Source: Streptomyces sp. NBC_01465 (GTDB taxonomy: Bacteria; Actinomycetota; Actinomycetes; Streptomycetales; Streptomycetaceae). From it: a stretch of 64,000 bases of DNA. How positions within the stretch are numbered: the first letter of the stretch is position 1; every line of letters begins with the position of its first letter. The notes beneath the pieces are model-generated. The model had not been told where the DNA came from. It worked only from the letters and a program-made list of their open reading frames with translations, and made no database searches. The position numbers were made by a program, and so were the translations under genes. The stretch lies in NCBI RefSeq assembly GCF_036227325.1, contig NZ_CP109467.1, positions 5,890,001 through 5,954,000 on the forward strand, given 5' to 3'. Below are positions 18,560-27,866 of this stretch, piece by piece.

Positions 18560-20266
18560 TCAGCCCAGTACGGCGTCCTTTCGGAGCCGGAACCAGTAGA
18601 AACCGTGACCTGCCAGGGTCAGGAGGTACGGCAGTTCGCCGATGGCGGGGAAACGCACCCCGCCGATCAGCTCCACCGGGTGGCGGCCGGTGAAGGCCTG
18701 GAGGTCGAGCTCCGTCGGCTGGGCGAACCGCGAGAAGTTGTGCACGCACAGGACCAGGTCGTCGCGGTACTCGCGGAGGAAGGCGAGGACCGCGGGGTTG
18801 GAGGAGGGGAGCTCGGTGTACGAACCGAGCCCGAAGGCCGGGTTCTGTTTGCGGATCTCGATCATCCGCCGCGTCCAGTGCAGCAGTGAGGCAGGCGACG
18901 CCATTGACGCCTCGACGTTGGTGACCTGATAACCGTAGACCGGATCCATGATCGTCGGGAGGAAGAGCCGCCCCGGATCGCAGGAGGAGAAGCCGGCGTT
19001 GCGGTCGGGGGTCCACTGCATCGGGGTGCGCACCGCGTCGCGGTCGCCCAGCCAGATGTTGTCGCCCATGCCGATCTCGTCCCCGTAGTAGAGGATCGGG
19101 GAGCCGGGGAGGGAGAGCAGCAGGGCCGTGAACAGCTCGATCTGGTTGCGGTCGTTGTCGAGGAGGGGCGCGAGCCGCCGGCGGATGCCGATGTTGGCGC
19201 GCATCCGGGGATCCTTGGCGTACTCCGCGTACATGTAGTCGCGCTCTTCGTCCGTGACCATTTCGAGCGTGAGCTCGTCGTGGTTGCGCAGGAAGATGCC
19301 CCACTGGGCGCTCGCGGGGATGGCCGGGGTCTTGGCGAGGATCTCCGAGACGGGGTAGCGCGATTCACGCCGTACGGCCATGAAGATGCGCGGCATCACG
19401 GGGAAGTGGAACGCCATGTGGCACTCGTCGCCGCCGGCCTTGAAGTCGCCGAAGTAGTCGACGACATCCTCCGGCCACTGGTTGGCCTCGGCGAGCAGGA
19501 CCGTGTCCGGGTAGCTCGCGTCGATCTCGGCCCGAACGCGCTTCAGGAACTGGTGAGTTGCGGGCAGGTTCTCGCAGTTCGTGCCCTCGACCTGGTAGAG
19601 GTACGGGACCGCGTCGAGGCGGAAGCCGTCGATGCCCAGGTCCAGCCAGAAGCGCAGGGCGGAGATGATCTCCTCCTGGACCACCGGGTTCTCGTAGTTG
19701 AGATCCGGTTGGTGGGAGAAGAACCGGTGCCAGTAGTACTGCTTGCGCACCGGGTCGAAGGTCCAGTTGGACGTCTCCGTGTCGACGAAGATGATGCGGG
19801 CGTCCTGGTACTGCTTGTCGTCGTCGGCCCAGACGTAGTAGTCGCCGTACGGCCCCTCCGGATCCTTTCTGGACTCCTGGAACCACTCGTGCTGATCGCT
19901 CGTGTGGTTCATGACGAAGTCGATGATGACGCGCATGCCGCGCTGGTGCGCGGCGTCCACGAACTCGACGAAGTCGGCGAGGTCGCCGAACTCCGGGAGG
20001 ACGGACGTGTAGTCCGAGACGTCGTAACCCCCGTCGCGCAGCGGCGACTTGAAGAACGGCGGCAGCCAGAGGCAGTCGACGCCCAGCCACTGGAGGTAGT
20101 CCAGTTTGGCGGTGATGCCCTTGAGGTCGCCGACGCCGTCCCCGTTGGAGTCCTGGAACGAACGCACCAGGACCTCGTAGAAGACGGCACGCTTGAACCA
20201 GTCGGGATCGCGGTCCTTGGCCGGGGTGTCCTCGAAGGTGTCGTGGACAGGCTCGTTTACGATCAT
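18560..20266 (-). CDS. treS: trehalose synthase (maltose alpha-D-glucosyltransferase) TreS
   Basis: 568 residues, GH13. It interconverts trehalose and maltose. The GH13 regions are intact: [11 protein letters not shown] (116-126), GFRLDAV with nucleophile D218, LLAEANQW with acid/base E260, and RNHDELT with H329-D330. Unlike some TreS proteins there is no fused maltokinase domain; Mak is a separate gene downstream. ATG 20266 overlaps the glgE stop (ATGA), with GGAGGG 11 bases upstream. The product supplies maltose to Mak. Confidence 0.96.
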   Translation of the reverse strand: MIVNEPVHDTFEDTPAKDRDPDWFKRAVFYEVLVRSFQDSNGDGVGDLKGITAKLDYLQWLGVDCLWLPPFFKSPLRDGGYDVSDYTSVLPEFGDLADFVEFVDAAHQRGMRVIIDFVMNHTSDQHEWFQESRKDPEGPYGDYYVWADDDKQYQDARIIFVDTETSNWTFDPVRKQYYWHRFFSHQPDLNYENPVVQEEIISALRFWLDLGIDGFRLDAVPYLYQVEGTNCENLPATHQFLKRVRAEIDASYPDTVLLAEANQWPEDVVDYFGDFKAGGDECHMAFHFPVMPRIFMAVRRESRYPVSEILAKTPAIPASAQWGIFLRNHDELTLEMVTDEERDYMYAEYAKDPRMRANIGIRRRLAPLLDNDRNQIELFTALLLSLPGSPILYYGDEIGMGDNIWLGDRDAVRTPMQWTPDRNAGFSSCDPGRLFLPTIMDPVYGYQVTNVEASMASPASLLHWTRRMIEIRKQNPAFGLGSYTELPSSNPAVLAFLREYRDDLVLCVHNFSRFAQPTELDLQAFTGRHPVELIGGVRFPAIGELPYLLTLAGHGFYWFRLRKDAVLG

Positions 20267-22254
20267 GGTGTGGGTGACCCTCCGATCGGCGGGGACGGTC
20301 GCAGGACGCAGATGTGCGCGGGCGTGACGCCCGGCTCTAGGCGCACGTAATTCGCCCTGCCCCAGTGGTAGGTCTCGCCGGTGAGCTCGTCGCGCACCGG
20401 GACGGACTCGTGCCATTCCAGGCCGAGTTCCGGCATGTCCAACGAGACCGTGGCCTCCTGGGTGTGGTGAGGGTCGAGGTTCGCGACCACCAGAACGGTG
20501 TTCGATCCCGACCGTTTCGAGAAGGCGAGCACCGTGTCGTTGTCGGTGTGGTGGAAATGGATGTCGCGGAGCTGCTGGAGCGCGGGGTGGGTGCGGCGCA
20601 GCTGGTTGAGGGTGGTGATCAGGGGGGCGATGGTGCGGCCTTCGCGTTCAGCCAACTCCCAGTCTCTGGGCCGGAGTTGGTATTTCTCCGAGTGAAGGTA
20701 CTCCTCGCTTCCCTCGCGGGCGGGGGCGTTCTCGCACAGTTCGTAGCCGGCGTAGACGCCCCAGGAGGGGGCGAGTGTTGCCGCGAGAACGGCCCGTACC
20801 TCGAAGGCCGGACGGCCGCCGTGCTGGAGGTAACCGTGCAGGATGTCGGGGGTGTTCACGAAGAAGTTGGGCCGCATGTACGAGGCGGCCGCACCGGAGA
20901 GTTCGGTCAGGTACTCGGTCAGTTCCTCTTTCGTGTTCCGCCAGGTGAAGTACGTGTACGACTGCTGAAAACCGATGCGGCCGAGCGTGTGCATCATGGC
21001 GGGCCGGGTGAACGCCTCGGCCAGGAAGATGATGTCGGGGTCGGTGCGGGTGATCTCCCCGATGACGCGCTCCCAGAAGACGACCGGCTTGGTGTGCGGA
21101 TTGTCGACGCGGAAGATGCGTACGCCGTGATCCATCCAGAGGCGCAGGATCCGTACGGTCTCCTCGACGAGACCGTCCATGTCCTCGTCGAACGCGACCG
21201 GATAGATGTCCTGGTACTTCTTCGGCGGATTCTCCGCGTACGCGATCGAGCCGTCGGCGCGGTGGTGGAACCACTCCGGATGCTTCTCCACCCAGGGGTG
21301 GTCGGGCGAGCACTGGAGCGCGAAGTCGAGGGCGATCTCCATGCCCAAATCGGCGGCCGTGGCGACGAATTGATCGAAGTCGTCGAAGGTCCCGAGGTCG
21401 GGGTGGATCGCGTCGTGACCGCCCTCGGGTGATCCGATGGCCCAGGGGACGCCGACGTCGTGGGGGCCTGCGGAGAGGGAGTTGTCGGGCCCTTTGCGGA
21501 AGGTCGTCCCGATGGGGTGGACGGGCGGCAGGTACACGACGTCGAACCCCATGGCGGCGACGGCGGGGAGCCGCTCGGCGGCCGTACGGAAGGTCCCGCT
21601 GACCGGGGGCCTGCCCTCCTCGACCACCGCCCCCTCCGAGCGGGGGAAGAACTCGTACCAGGACCCGAAGAGCGCCCGCCTCCGCTCGACGAGCAGGCTC
21701 AACGGGTCGCTCGCGCTGACCAGTTCACGGAGCGGATGCCGACGGAGCGCCTCCACGACATCGGGCGCATGGACGGCCGCGAGCCGGGCGGCGACGGACA
21801 TGTCCGTGTCGCGGAGGGCCGCGGCGGCGGCCAGGACGGCAGCCCTGCGCCCCTTCTTCTTCGGAACGCCGTCGGCCGCACGCTCGTACAGCTCCGCGCC
21901 CTCGGCGAGCACGAGCGCCGTGTCGATCCCCGCGGGGATCTTGATGCGGGCGGTGTGGAGCCAGGTGGCGACGGGGTCGCCCCAGGCCTCGACCGTATAC
22001 GTCCAGACCCCCTCGGAGGCGGGCGTGACGTACGCCCCCCACCGGTCGGTCCCGGGAGCCAGCTCCCGCATCGGCGTCCACGGTCCGCGCCGCCCGCCCG
22101 GATCTCGTAGCACCACATTGGCGGCGACGGCGTCGTGTCCGTCCCGGAACACGGTCGCGGTGACCTGGAAACGCTCACCGCTCACCGCCTTCGCGGGACG
22201 TCTGCCGCCGTCGACGAGAGGCTGTACGTCCAGGACAGGTATGCGACCGATCAC
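20263..22254 (-). CDS. glgE: maltosyltransferase GlgE
   Basis: 663 residues, GH13_3. It transfers maltose from alpha-maltose-1-phosphate to the non-reducing end of alpha-1,4-glucan. The nucleophile is D384 in [10 protein letters not shown] and the acid/base is E413 in FLAEAFTRP, 29 residues apart as in characterised GlgE. The N-terminal beta-sandwich and helical insert precede the barrel (from about 195). The start is GTG 22254 with AAGGTGG just upstream. It is the first gene of the operon, so the region 22255-22437 should hold its promoter. Confidence 0.96.
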   Translation of the reverse strand: MIGRIPVLDVQPLVDGGRRPAKAVSGERFQVTATVFRDGHDAVAANVVLRDPGGRRGPWTPMRELAPGTDRWGAYVTPASEGVWTYTVEAWGDPVATWLHTARIKIPAGIDTALVLAEGAELYERAADGVPKKKGRRAAVLAAAAALRDTDMSVAARLAAVHAPDVVEALRRHPLRELVSASDPLSLLVERRRALFGSWYEFFPRSEGAVVEEGRPPVSGTFRTAAERLPAVAAMGFDVVYLPPVHPIGTTFRKGPDNSLSAGPHDVGVPWAIGSPEGGHDAIHPDLGTFDDFDQFVATAADLGMEIALDFALQCSPDHPWVEKHPEWFHHRADGSIAYAENPPKKYQDIYPVAFDEDMDGLVEETVRILRLWMDHGVRIFRVDNPHTKPVVFWERVIGEITRTDPDIIFLAEAFTRPAMMHTLGRIGFQQSYTYFTWRNTKEELTEYLTELSGAAASYMRPNFFVNTPDILHGYLQHGGRPAFEVRAVLAATLAPSWGVYAGYELCENAPAREGSEEYLHSEKYQLRPRDWELAEREGRTIAPLITTLNQLRRTHPALQQLRDIHFHHTDNDTVLAFSKRSGSNTVLVVANLDPHHTQEATVSLDMPELGLEWHESVPVRDELTGETYHWGRANYVRLEPGVTPAHICVLRPSPPIGGSPTP

Positions 22255-22351
22255 AAGTGACCACCTTGGGGTGGGGTGGGTGCGTGCGGTGGGGTGCGCT
22301 TTGGGGGCGGGTACCGGGACAGCCTTCCCCCACACATCGGGGGGTCAATCC

Positions 22352-22397
22352 GGGCACTTGGTTAAGTACTCGTGCGTAGTGGAACTGGCAAGTGCCC
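22352..22397. promoter_or_regulatory. inverted repeat upstream of glgE
   Basis: Nine-base perfect arms GGGCACTTG (22352-22360) and CAAGTGCCC (22389-22397) flank 28 bases in the glgE upstream region, between it and a divergent hypothetical gene. It could be a looped operator or part of a leader hairpin. No convincing -10/-35 pair was assigned. Confidence 0.4.
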
Positions 22398-22437
22398 CGT
22401 GCGTCGACCTGGTGATCGTCCGGTGGAACATGGGCGG

Positions 22438-23055
22438 ATGAAGAAGTGGACCAGGAGCCCGGATCCGGAACCGGCGGCGGGTGGATCCCGCCTCTCGCCG
22501 CACGCCGAGATGCTGAGGGACCGTTTCCTCGCCGCACCGGTGGTCGCCGCCCCCGACCCCTGGCGCCCCGCCGATCGGCCGTTCGCCCCGGTGGGCGGGC
22601 TGACGGGGGTCGGCTTCGGGCTGCACCCCGACAGCGGCAGGGACCTGCTGATGGCGGTCTCCCACAACGGGCACGGGCTCTTCGACACCGTGACGGGGGA
22701 GCGGATCGCACGCGATCCGGAGGGCGACGACCCCGACGGCGGCGACCTCGCCTGCCAGGGGCTGGGGCCGTTGGCGGACAGCCGGATCCGTATCGCCGGA
22801 CTCTACGGCGGCGGGCTGCACACCACCGCGGTCGGCGGCTGGTCCGTGGAGGTCGTCAGTCCGGACTGGCCGAACGACCGCGTACTGCTCTCCGGCGCCG
22901 GAGGCTCGCCGTACCGCGGCGCGCACGGCGAGGGGTGGTGGCACGTCTTCCATTCGGCCTGGTCGGAGCTGCGCGCCTTCGGGTTTTCCCCGTCCGGGCG
23001 GAGCCTGGCTGTCGCCACCAGCAGTGATGTGACGCTCTGGACGCGCAGGGCCTAG
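22438..23055 (+). CDS. hypothetical protein, beta-propeller-like
   Basis: 205 residues from ATG 22438, with only a weak GGGCGG upstream. No signal peptide or membrane segment is present. Repeated short beta segments ending in DTVTGER and GFSPSGRSLAVATSSDVTLW resemble WD40-type blades, but only a few blades fit. It is divergent from glgE and its stop overlaps the end of the convergent protease gene by four bases. Function is unknown. Confidence 0.65.
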   Translation: MKKWTRSPDPEPAAGGSRLSPHAEMLRDRFLAAPVVAAPDPWRPADRPFAPVGGLTGVGFGLHPDSGRDLLMAVSHNGHGLFDTVTGERIARDPEGDDPDGGDLACQGLGPLADSRIRIAGLYGGGLHTTAVGGWSVEVVSPDWPNDRVLLSGAGGSPYRGAHGEGWWHVFHSAWSELRAFGFSPSGRSLAVATSSDVTLWTRRA

Positions 23056-24272
23056 GGGTTGTTCACCTGGAGGAGCCGGTTCGGTGAACCGGGGCCCGCG
23101 CCCGTGATCCTGCCCCAGGAGGCGTTTTTCTTCAGTGCCTTCGACACCTCGGGCGGCGTTGCCCAGGAGTGGTCCGCCAGGTAGAGCGCTGCCGCTCCCG
23201 CCGCGTGCGGGGATGCCATCGAGGTGCCCGAGATCGTGTCCTTCGCCGTGTCGCTCGTGTTCCAGGCGGAGGTGATCGATACGCCCGGTGCGTACAGGTC
23301 CACCCTGGAGCCCCAGTTGGAGAAGCTCGCCTGGGCGTCCGTCCTGTCCGTCGCCCCTACCGTGATCGCCTCCTTGACCCTGGCCGGGGAGTACAGGATC
23401 GCGGGCATGCCGTCGTTTCCGGCGGCGATCGTGTACGTGACCCCGGATGCGATGGAGTTCCGTACCGCCGCGTCCAGTTGGGTGTTGGCGAAGCCGCCCA
23501 GGCTGAGGTTGGCCACTGCCGGTTTCTGGGCGTGCTGCGTGACCCAGTCGATGCCGGCGATGACTTGGGCCGTGGTGCCCGAACCCGCCGCGTCCAGGAC
23601 GCGGACCGCCACCACGTTCGTCTTCTTTGCCACGCCGTACGTCTCGCCCGCGATGGTGGCTGCCACGTGTGTTCCGTGGCCGTTGCCGTCCTGGGCCACT
23701 GCGTCGTTGTCCACGAAGTCCCAGCCGCTGGATGCCCGGCCGCCGAAGTCCTCGTGCGTCGTACGGATTCCGGTGTCGATGACGTACGCGGTGACACCCT
23801 CGCCCGCGCTCTCCGGCCAGGTGTACGACGCGTCCAGCGGGAAGTCCTCCTGGTCGATGCGGTCCAGGCCCCAGGAGGGCGGGTTCTGCTGGTTGTGGTC
23901 GAGCGTGACGGTGGTGTCCTGGACCACCGAGGCCACGCGGGGGTCGGCCGCGAGGCGCTTCGCCTCGGTCGAATCCGCCCTCACCGCATAGCCGTTGAGT
24001 GCCGTGCTGTACGTATGGCTTATTTCGGCCCCGTACTTCGCCGCGAGGTCCCTGCCCGCGGCCGATGGGGCCTTGATCCCCGACTGGCCCGGCCTGAGCG
24101 TGACGATGTAGCTGCCGCCGACGGCGCCCGGCGCCCCGGCGCCGAGTATCGGGCCCTCGGGCGGGGCGGCGTGGGCGGGCAGGGTGATGGCTGAGAGCGC
24201 CGCTGCTGTGGTGACCGCCGTCAGCGCCCCTGCGAGCTGCAGTCGGCGGGTGTGTGCGTGCGGAAGTGTCAT
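23052..24272 (-). CDS. secreted subtilisin-like serine protease (S8, proteinase K type)
   Basis: 406 residues. A signal peptide ends near residue 35 (LPAHA), followed by an I9 inhibitor propeptide (about 54-127) and the S8 domain with the catalytic triad D166 (YVIDTGI), H202 (GHGTHVA) and S351 (SGTSMASP), plus the oxyanion N286 (AAGND). Its length is normal and it has no C-terminal extra domain. The start at ATG 24272 follows GAGGGGGA. The 279 bases upstream to the next gene contain no recognised promoter element. It probably degrades extracellular protein. Confidence 0.94.
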   Translation of the reverse strand: MTLPHAHTRRLQLAGALTAVTTAAALSAITLPAHAAPPEGPILGAGAPGAVGGSYIVTLRPGQSGIKAPSAAGRDLAAKYGAEISHTYSTALNGYAVRADSTEAKRLAADPRVASVVQDTTVTLDHNQQNPPSWGLDRIDQEDFPLDASYTWPESAGEGVTAYVIDTGIRTTHEDFGGRASSGWDFVDNDAVAQDGNGHGTHVAATIAGETYGVAKKTNVVAVRVLDAAGSGTTAQVIAGIDWVTQHAQKPAVANLSLGGFANTQLDAAVRNSIASGVTYTIAAGNDGMPAILYSPARVKEAITVGATDRTDAQASFSNWGSRVDLYAPGVSITSAWNTSDTAKDTISGTSMASPHAAGAAALYLADHSWATPPEVSKALKKNASWGRITGAGPGSPNRLLQVNNP

Positions 24273-24551
24273 GGTGTGAGTCCCCCTCATCAACTCCGGC
24301 CGTCCCCGGTGCAGTTGACGCCGTTGGACGGCCACTTGGCAGCCTTGCCTGTGGTGTGAAGTGCCACAAGACCGCACGAGGGGGCGGAATCGGCCATATC
24401 GCCCGTGGAGGATGTGTGGGGAACTGCGGGGAGGTTGCGTCGTATTCCGGTCACGTCGGAGGGGGTGGGCGGAAGCCGGTGCTCCTGGGGCGCGGGGTAC
24501 CGTCGGGCCGCCGGCAGCCGCGCGGAGTGAACCCAAGGGAGAGGCTGGAAC

Positions 24552-25718
24552 ATGACATCGTCGTTCGGTTCCTACCAGGACGAGATCTATCTCAACGGGC
24601 TCGGCGGGATCGTGCCGAAGTATCCGGTGGACATGCGCGAGCTGGAGGCTGCCGCCCATGCCGCGATGCCCGCCTCCGTGCGGTCCTATGTCGCCGGGGG
24701 TGCGGGCGACGAGCGCACCCAGCGCGCCAATGTCGAGGCGTTCGACGGGTGGGGGCTCGTTCCGCGCATGTTCGTGGGCGCCAAGGAGCGGGACCTGAGC
24801 GTTGATCTGTTCGGGATGAGCCTTCCCTCGCCGCTCTTCATGGCCCCCATCGGCGTCCTCGGCATCTGCGCGCAGGACGGGCACGGCGATCTGGCCACCG
24901 CGCGCGCCGCAGCCCGTACGGGAGTGCCCATGGTCGCCTCGACCCTCTCGTCCGACCCGATGGAGGACGTCGCCGCCGCGCTCGGGGAGACACCGGGGTT
25001 CTTCCAGCTGTACACGCCGACCGATCGTGAGCTCGCCGCCAGCCTCGTGCAGCGTGCCGAGAAGTCCGGGTTCAAGGGCATCGTCGTCACACTCGACACG
25101 TGGGTCACGGGGTGGCGGCCGCGCGATCTGGCCAACGCCAACTTCCCCCAGCTCAGGGGGCACTGCCTCGCCAACTACACCAGCGACCCCGTCTTCCACG
25201 CCCAGCTCGCCCGCGACCCGGAAGAGGACATGGGCGCCGCGATCCTGCGCTGGACACAGGTCTTCGGCAACCCGCTCACCTGGGACGATCTGCCGTGGCT
25301 GCGGTCCCTCACCACCCTGCCGCTGATCGTGAAGGGGCTCTGCCACCCCGAGGACGTACGGCGTGCGAAGGACGGCGGCGTCGACGGCATCTACTGCTCC
25401 AACCACGGGGGGCGGCAGGCGAACGGCGGGCTGCCCGCCCTCGACGCGCTGCCCGGTGTGGTGGAGGCCGCCGACGGGATGCCTGTTCTTTTTGATTCCG
25501 GCATCCGCAGCGGCGCCGACGTCGTGAAGGCCCTCGCGCTCGGCGCGAGCGCCGTCGGCATCGGGCGGCCGTACGCGTACGGGCTCGCCCTCGGCGGCGA
25601 CGACGGGGTCACGCACGTACTGCGGTCCGTACTGGCGGAGGCCGACCTGATCATGGCCGTCGACGGGTATCCCACGCTCGCCGACCTCACCCCCGACGCC
25701 CTGCGCCGGGTGAACTGA
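24552..25718 (+). CDS. FMN-dependent alpha-hydroxy-acid dehydrogenase (lactate 2-monooxygenase-like)
   Basis: 388 residues, a TIM barrel of the glycolate oxidase/lactate monooxygenase family. Visible features are the FMN-binding FMAPIGVLG, the QLYTPTDRE segment, [11 protein letters not shown] with the catalytic lysine, the active-site His in YCSNHGGRQ, and the phosphate-binding [19 protein letters not shown]. The N-terminal 45 residues and the long inserted loop suit the lactate 2-monooxygenase subgroup. It likely oxidises a 2-hydroxy acid with O2; substrate uncertain. The start at ATG 24552 has AGGGAGAGG upstream. It is convergent with the NmrA-like gene. Confidence 0.9.
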   Translation: MTSSFGSYQDEIYLNGLGGIVPKYPVDMRELEAAAHAAMPASVRSYVAGGAGDERTQRANVEAFDGWGLVPRMFVGAKERDLSVDLFGMSLPSPLFMAPIGVLGICAQDGHGDLATARAAARTGVPMVASTLSSDPMEDVAAALGETPGFFQLYTPTDRELAASLVQRAEKSGFKGIVVTLDTWVTGWRPRDLANANFPQLRGHCLANYTSDPVFHAQLARDPEEDMGAAILRWTQVFGNPLTWDDLPWLRSLTTLPLIVKGLCHPEDVRRAKDGGVDGIYCSNHGGRQANGGLPALDALPGVVEAADGMPVLFDSGIRSGADVVKALALGASAVGIGRPYAYGLALGGDDGVTHVLRSVLAEADLIMAVDGYPTLADLTPDALRRVN

Positions 25719-25726
25719 CCGCGCGC

Positions 25727-25760
25727 GTACGGGGAGGAGCGGGGCGGCTCCTCCCCGTAC
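25727..25760. terminator. bidirectional terminator
   Basis: A 14-bp perfect stem (GTACGGGGAGGAGC and complement) with a six-base loop (GGGGCG) lies between the convergent FMN oxidase and NmrA-like genes. Confidence 0.88.
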
Positions 25761-25762
25761 GG

Positions 25763-26689
25763 TCAGGCGGATTCCGGGGTGTCCCACACCTGCCAGGGTT
25801 GCGTGGCCACCCAGGCGTCCGCCGCCTGCGGGGTGGTGCCCAGCGCGCGGGACGCCTCGCCGCCGTCGCCCGCCATCAGGTGCGGGTCGTCGCCCGCCGC
25901 CATGTAGTGGTAGATCCCGGCCACGCCCGCCGCGGCCTCCGCACCGATCACCTGGGCCAGGCCCTTCTCGAACAGGTCGGCGGGCAGCGGCTCGTAGTGC
26001 ACCGAGCGGCCGAGGCCCAGCGCGAACTCCGCCGCCAGCGCGTCACCCGTGAGCGAGCGCTCGCCGCCGATGTCGAAGGTGCGGCCCACCACGCCGTCCG
26101 CCTCCGCGAAGAGAGCCGCGGCCGTCGCCTCGGCGAGGTCGCGGTGGGAGATCCAGGCCGTCTCGGTGGCGGTGGGCAGCGGGTAGGCGAGCAGGCCCTC
26201 GGAGATCAGGGCCGGGCCGTTCCACGGGCTGAAGAGGTTGTCGAGGTAGACCGGCGGGCGCAGCACCACCAGATCCACCCCGCTCTCGCGCAGGACCGAC
26301 TCCGCGAGGCGGCGCGTCTCGAAGGCCGCGACCTGGGTGGTGCGGTCGGGGATGCGGGTGTTGGCGTTGTAGACGATGCGGCGCACCCCGCTCTCGCGGG
26401 CCGCGTCGCCGATGTGCCGTGCGTACGACTCGATCAGCACCGGGTCGTAGCTCAGCGGCATCACCACCGAGGCGTGGGTGGCGCCCTCGAAGAGCCGCCG
26501 TACCGCGTCCCGGTCGGCGAGGTCCCCGGTCTGGCAGGAGACGCCGGGGAGTTGGGGGCGCTCGGCCGGGGCGCGGCGGGTGAGGGTGCGGACCCGGTGG
26601 CCGCGGTCGGTGAGCAGACGGGCCACTGCGCCGCCCTGGAAGCCGGTCGCTCCCACGACGGCGCAGCGCTGCGGGATGTGCTCGGGCAT
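25763..26689 (-). CDS. NmrA-like NAD(P)-binding protein (atypical SDR)
   Basis: 308 residues. The Rossmann motif VVGATGFQGGAVARLL lies at the N-terminus (about 10-25), followed by a redox-sensor-like NmrA fold with no Tyr-x3-Lys active site (the corresponding region reads VYNANTRIPDRT). Such proteins either reduce substrates or act as NADP sensors. ATG 26689 is chosen though its ribosome binding site is weak. The gene is divergent from an AraC regulator, which is likely to control it. Confidence 0.85.
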   Translation of the reverse strand: MPEHIPQRCAVVGATGFQGGAVARLLTDRGHRVRTLTRRAPAERPQLPGVSCQTGDLADRDAVRRLFEGATHASVVMPLSYDPVLIESYARHIGDAARESGVRRIVYNANTRIPDRTTQVAAFETRRLAESVLRESGVDLVVLRPPVYLDNLFSPWNGPALISEGLLAYPLPTATETAWISHRDLAEATAAALFAEADGVVGRTFDIGGERSLTGDALAAEFALGLGRSVHYEPLPADLFEKGLAQVIGAEAAAGVAGIYHYMAAGDDPHLMAGDGGEASRALGTTPQAADAWVATQPWQVWDTPESA

Positions 26690-26806
26690 GGTGGTGAGGG
26701 CCTTTCGATAGGGTGAGAGGTGCCGTTCCGGTCCGGTCCTCCAGGCTGGCGGGGGTGGCTTGGGAGGATCAATTAACAAACCGGGGCGGGGGTTGAGGGA
26801 TCGTCC
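26690..26806. promoter_or_regulatory. divergent promoter region nmrA-like / araC-like
   Basis: This 117-base region is the only regulatory space for both divergent genes. It has an AT-rich patch (TCAATTAACAAA) near the AraC side that could contain a -10. No clear palindrome was found. Confidence 0.35.
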
Positions 26807-27781
26807 ATGAATGAGACCGACCACCTCATTCCCGATGACCTGATCGGTGAGCTGCTCAAGCCGCTGCGGCTGACCGGTGTCTTCGACAGCCGCTGGCACG
26901 TCCAGGCCCCCTGGGCCATCGAGGGCGACGCGGAAGCGGCCTGTGCCGTACTGCACTACATGGTCGAAGGCGGCTGCTGGATCACCGGCGAGGGCCATGA
27001 GCCGCTGCGGCTGGAAGCCGGTGACCTGGCCTTCTTCCCCACTGGCACCGCCCACCGGCTCTCCGACCGCCCCGACCGTCAGGGCGTGCCGCTGCGGGCC
27101 GTACTGCCCGAGCGGCAGCCGGGGACCTCGGGTGAGATCCGTATCGAGGGAAGCGGTCCGGCCAGCCGGCTGCTCTGCGCCGGGCTGCACTACGACGCCA
27201 GCGCGGCCACCGGCCTCTACCGCGCCCTGCCCTGGGTGCTGGTCCTGGACCGTACGCAGGTGGTGCGCGAACCCCTCCTCGACGGCACCCTCGCACTGCT
27301 CTCCGCCACCGACCGCCCCGTGGCCCCCGGCGACCGCCTCGTCACCCTGCGGGCCTTCGAGATGGCGCTGGTCCTGGCGCTGCGGCCGCTGCTGCACGAG
27401 CTCGCCGAGCACCCCGCCTCGCTGCTCGCCCTGCGCCACCCCGGCATCAGCAAGGCCATGGTGATCATCTCGACCCGGTTCGCCGAGCCGTGGACCGTCG
27501 AGCTGCTGGCCCGCGAGGCCGGGATGTCCCGTTCGGCCTTCACCGCCGCCTTCCGCGAGCTGGTCGGCGAGGCTCCGGCCCGGCATCTGACCGGCCGGCG
27601 CATGCAGGAGGCCGCCCGGCTGCTTGGCGAGACCACGCTGCCGCAGTCGGCGGTGCCCGAGCGCGTCGGCTACCGCAGCGCCGTCGGCTTCCACCTGGCG
27701 TTCAAGAACTGGTTCGGCCGGACACCGGGCGATTTCCGCAGCTCGGGCGCGTCGGGTGCACCCCGACTGGCCGGTTCTTAA
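26807..27781 (+). CDS. AraC-family transcriptional regulator (cupin + HTH18)
   Basis: 324 residues. The N-terminal half is a cupin-6 ligand domain (about 20-180, with LRLEAGDLAFFPTGTAHRLS), and the C-terminal half has two helix-turn-helix units (about 225-320: PWTVELLAREAGMSRSAFTA and YRSAVGFHLAFKNWFGRTPG). Family length is normal. It sits between the divergent NmrA-like gene and the HpaB-MFS-PrnB-PhzS operon, 85 bases downstream on the same strand, so it is the likely pathway-specific activator of one or both. Confidence 0.93.
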   Translation: MNETDHLIPDDLIGELLKPLRLTGVFDSRWHVQAPWAIEGDAEAACAVLHYMVEGGCWITGEGHEPLRLEAGDLAFFPTGTAHRLSDRPDRQGVPLRAVLPERQPGTSGEIRIEGSGPASRLLCAGLHYDASAATGLYRALPWVLVLDRTQVVREPLLDGTLALLSATDRPVAPGDRLVTLRAFEMALVLALRPLLHELAEHPASLLALRHPGISKAMVIISTRFAEPWTVELLAREAGMSRSAFTAAFRELVGEAPARHLTGRRMQEAARLLGETTLPQSAVPERVGYRSAVGFHLAFKNWFGRTPGDFRSSGASGAPRLAGS

Positions 27782-27866
27782 GGACCCCTGGACGGTCGTT
27801 CATTGCCCCGTACCCCTGCCGCCGGACAGGGTCGGAAGGCAGAAACCTTCCGTCTGAGGAGCAAAG

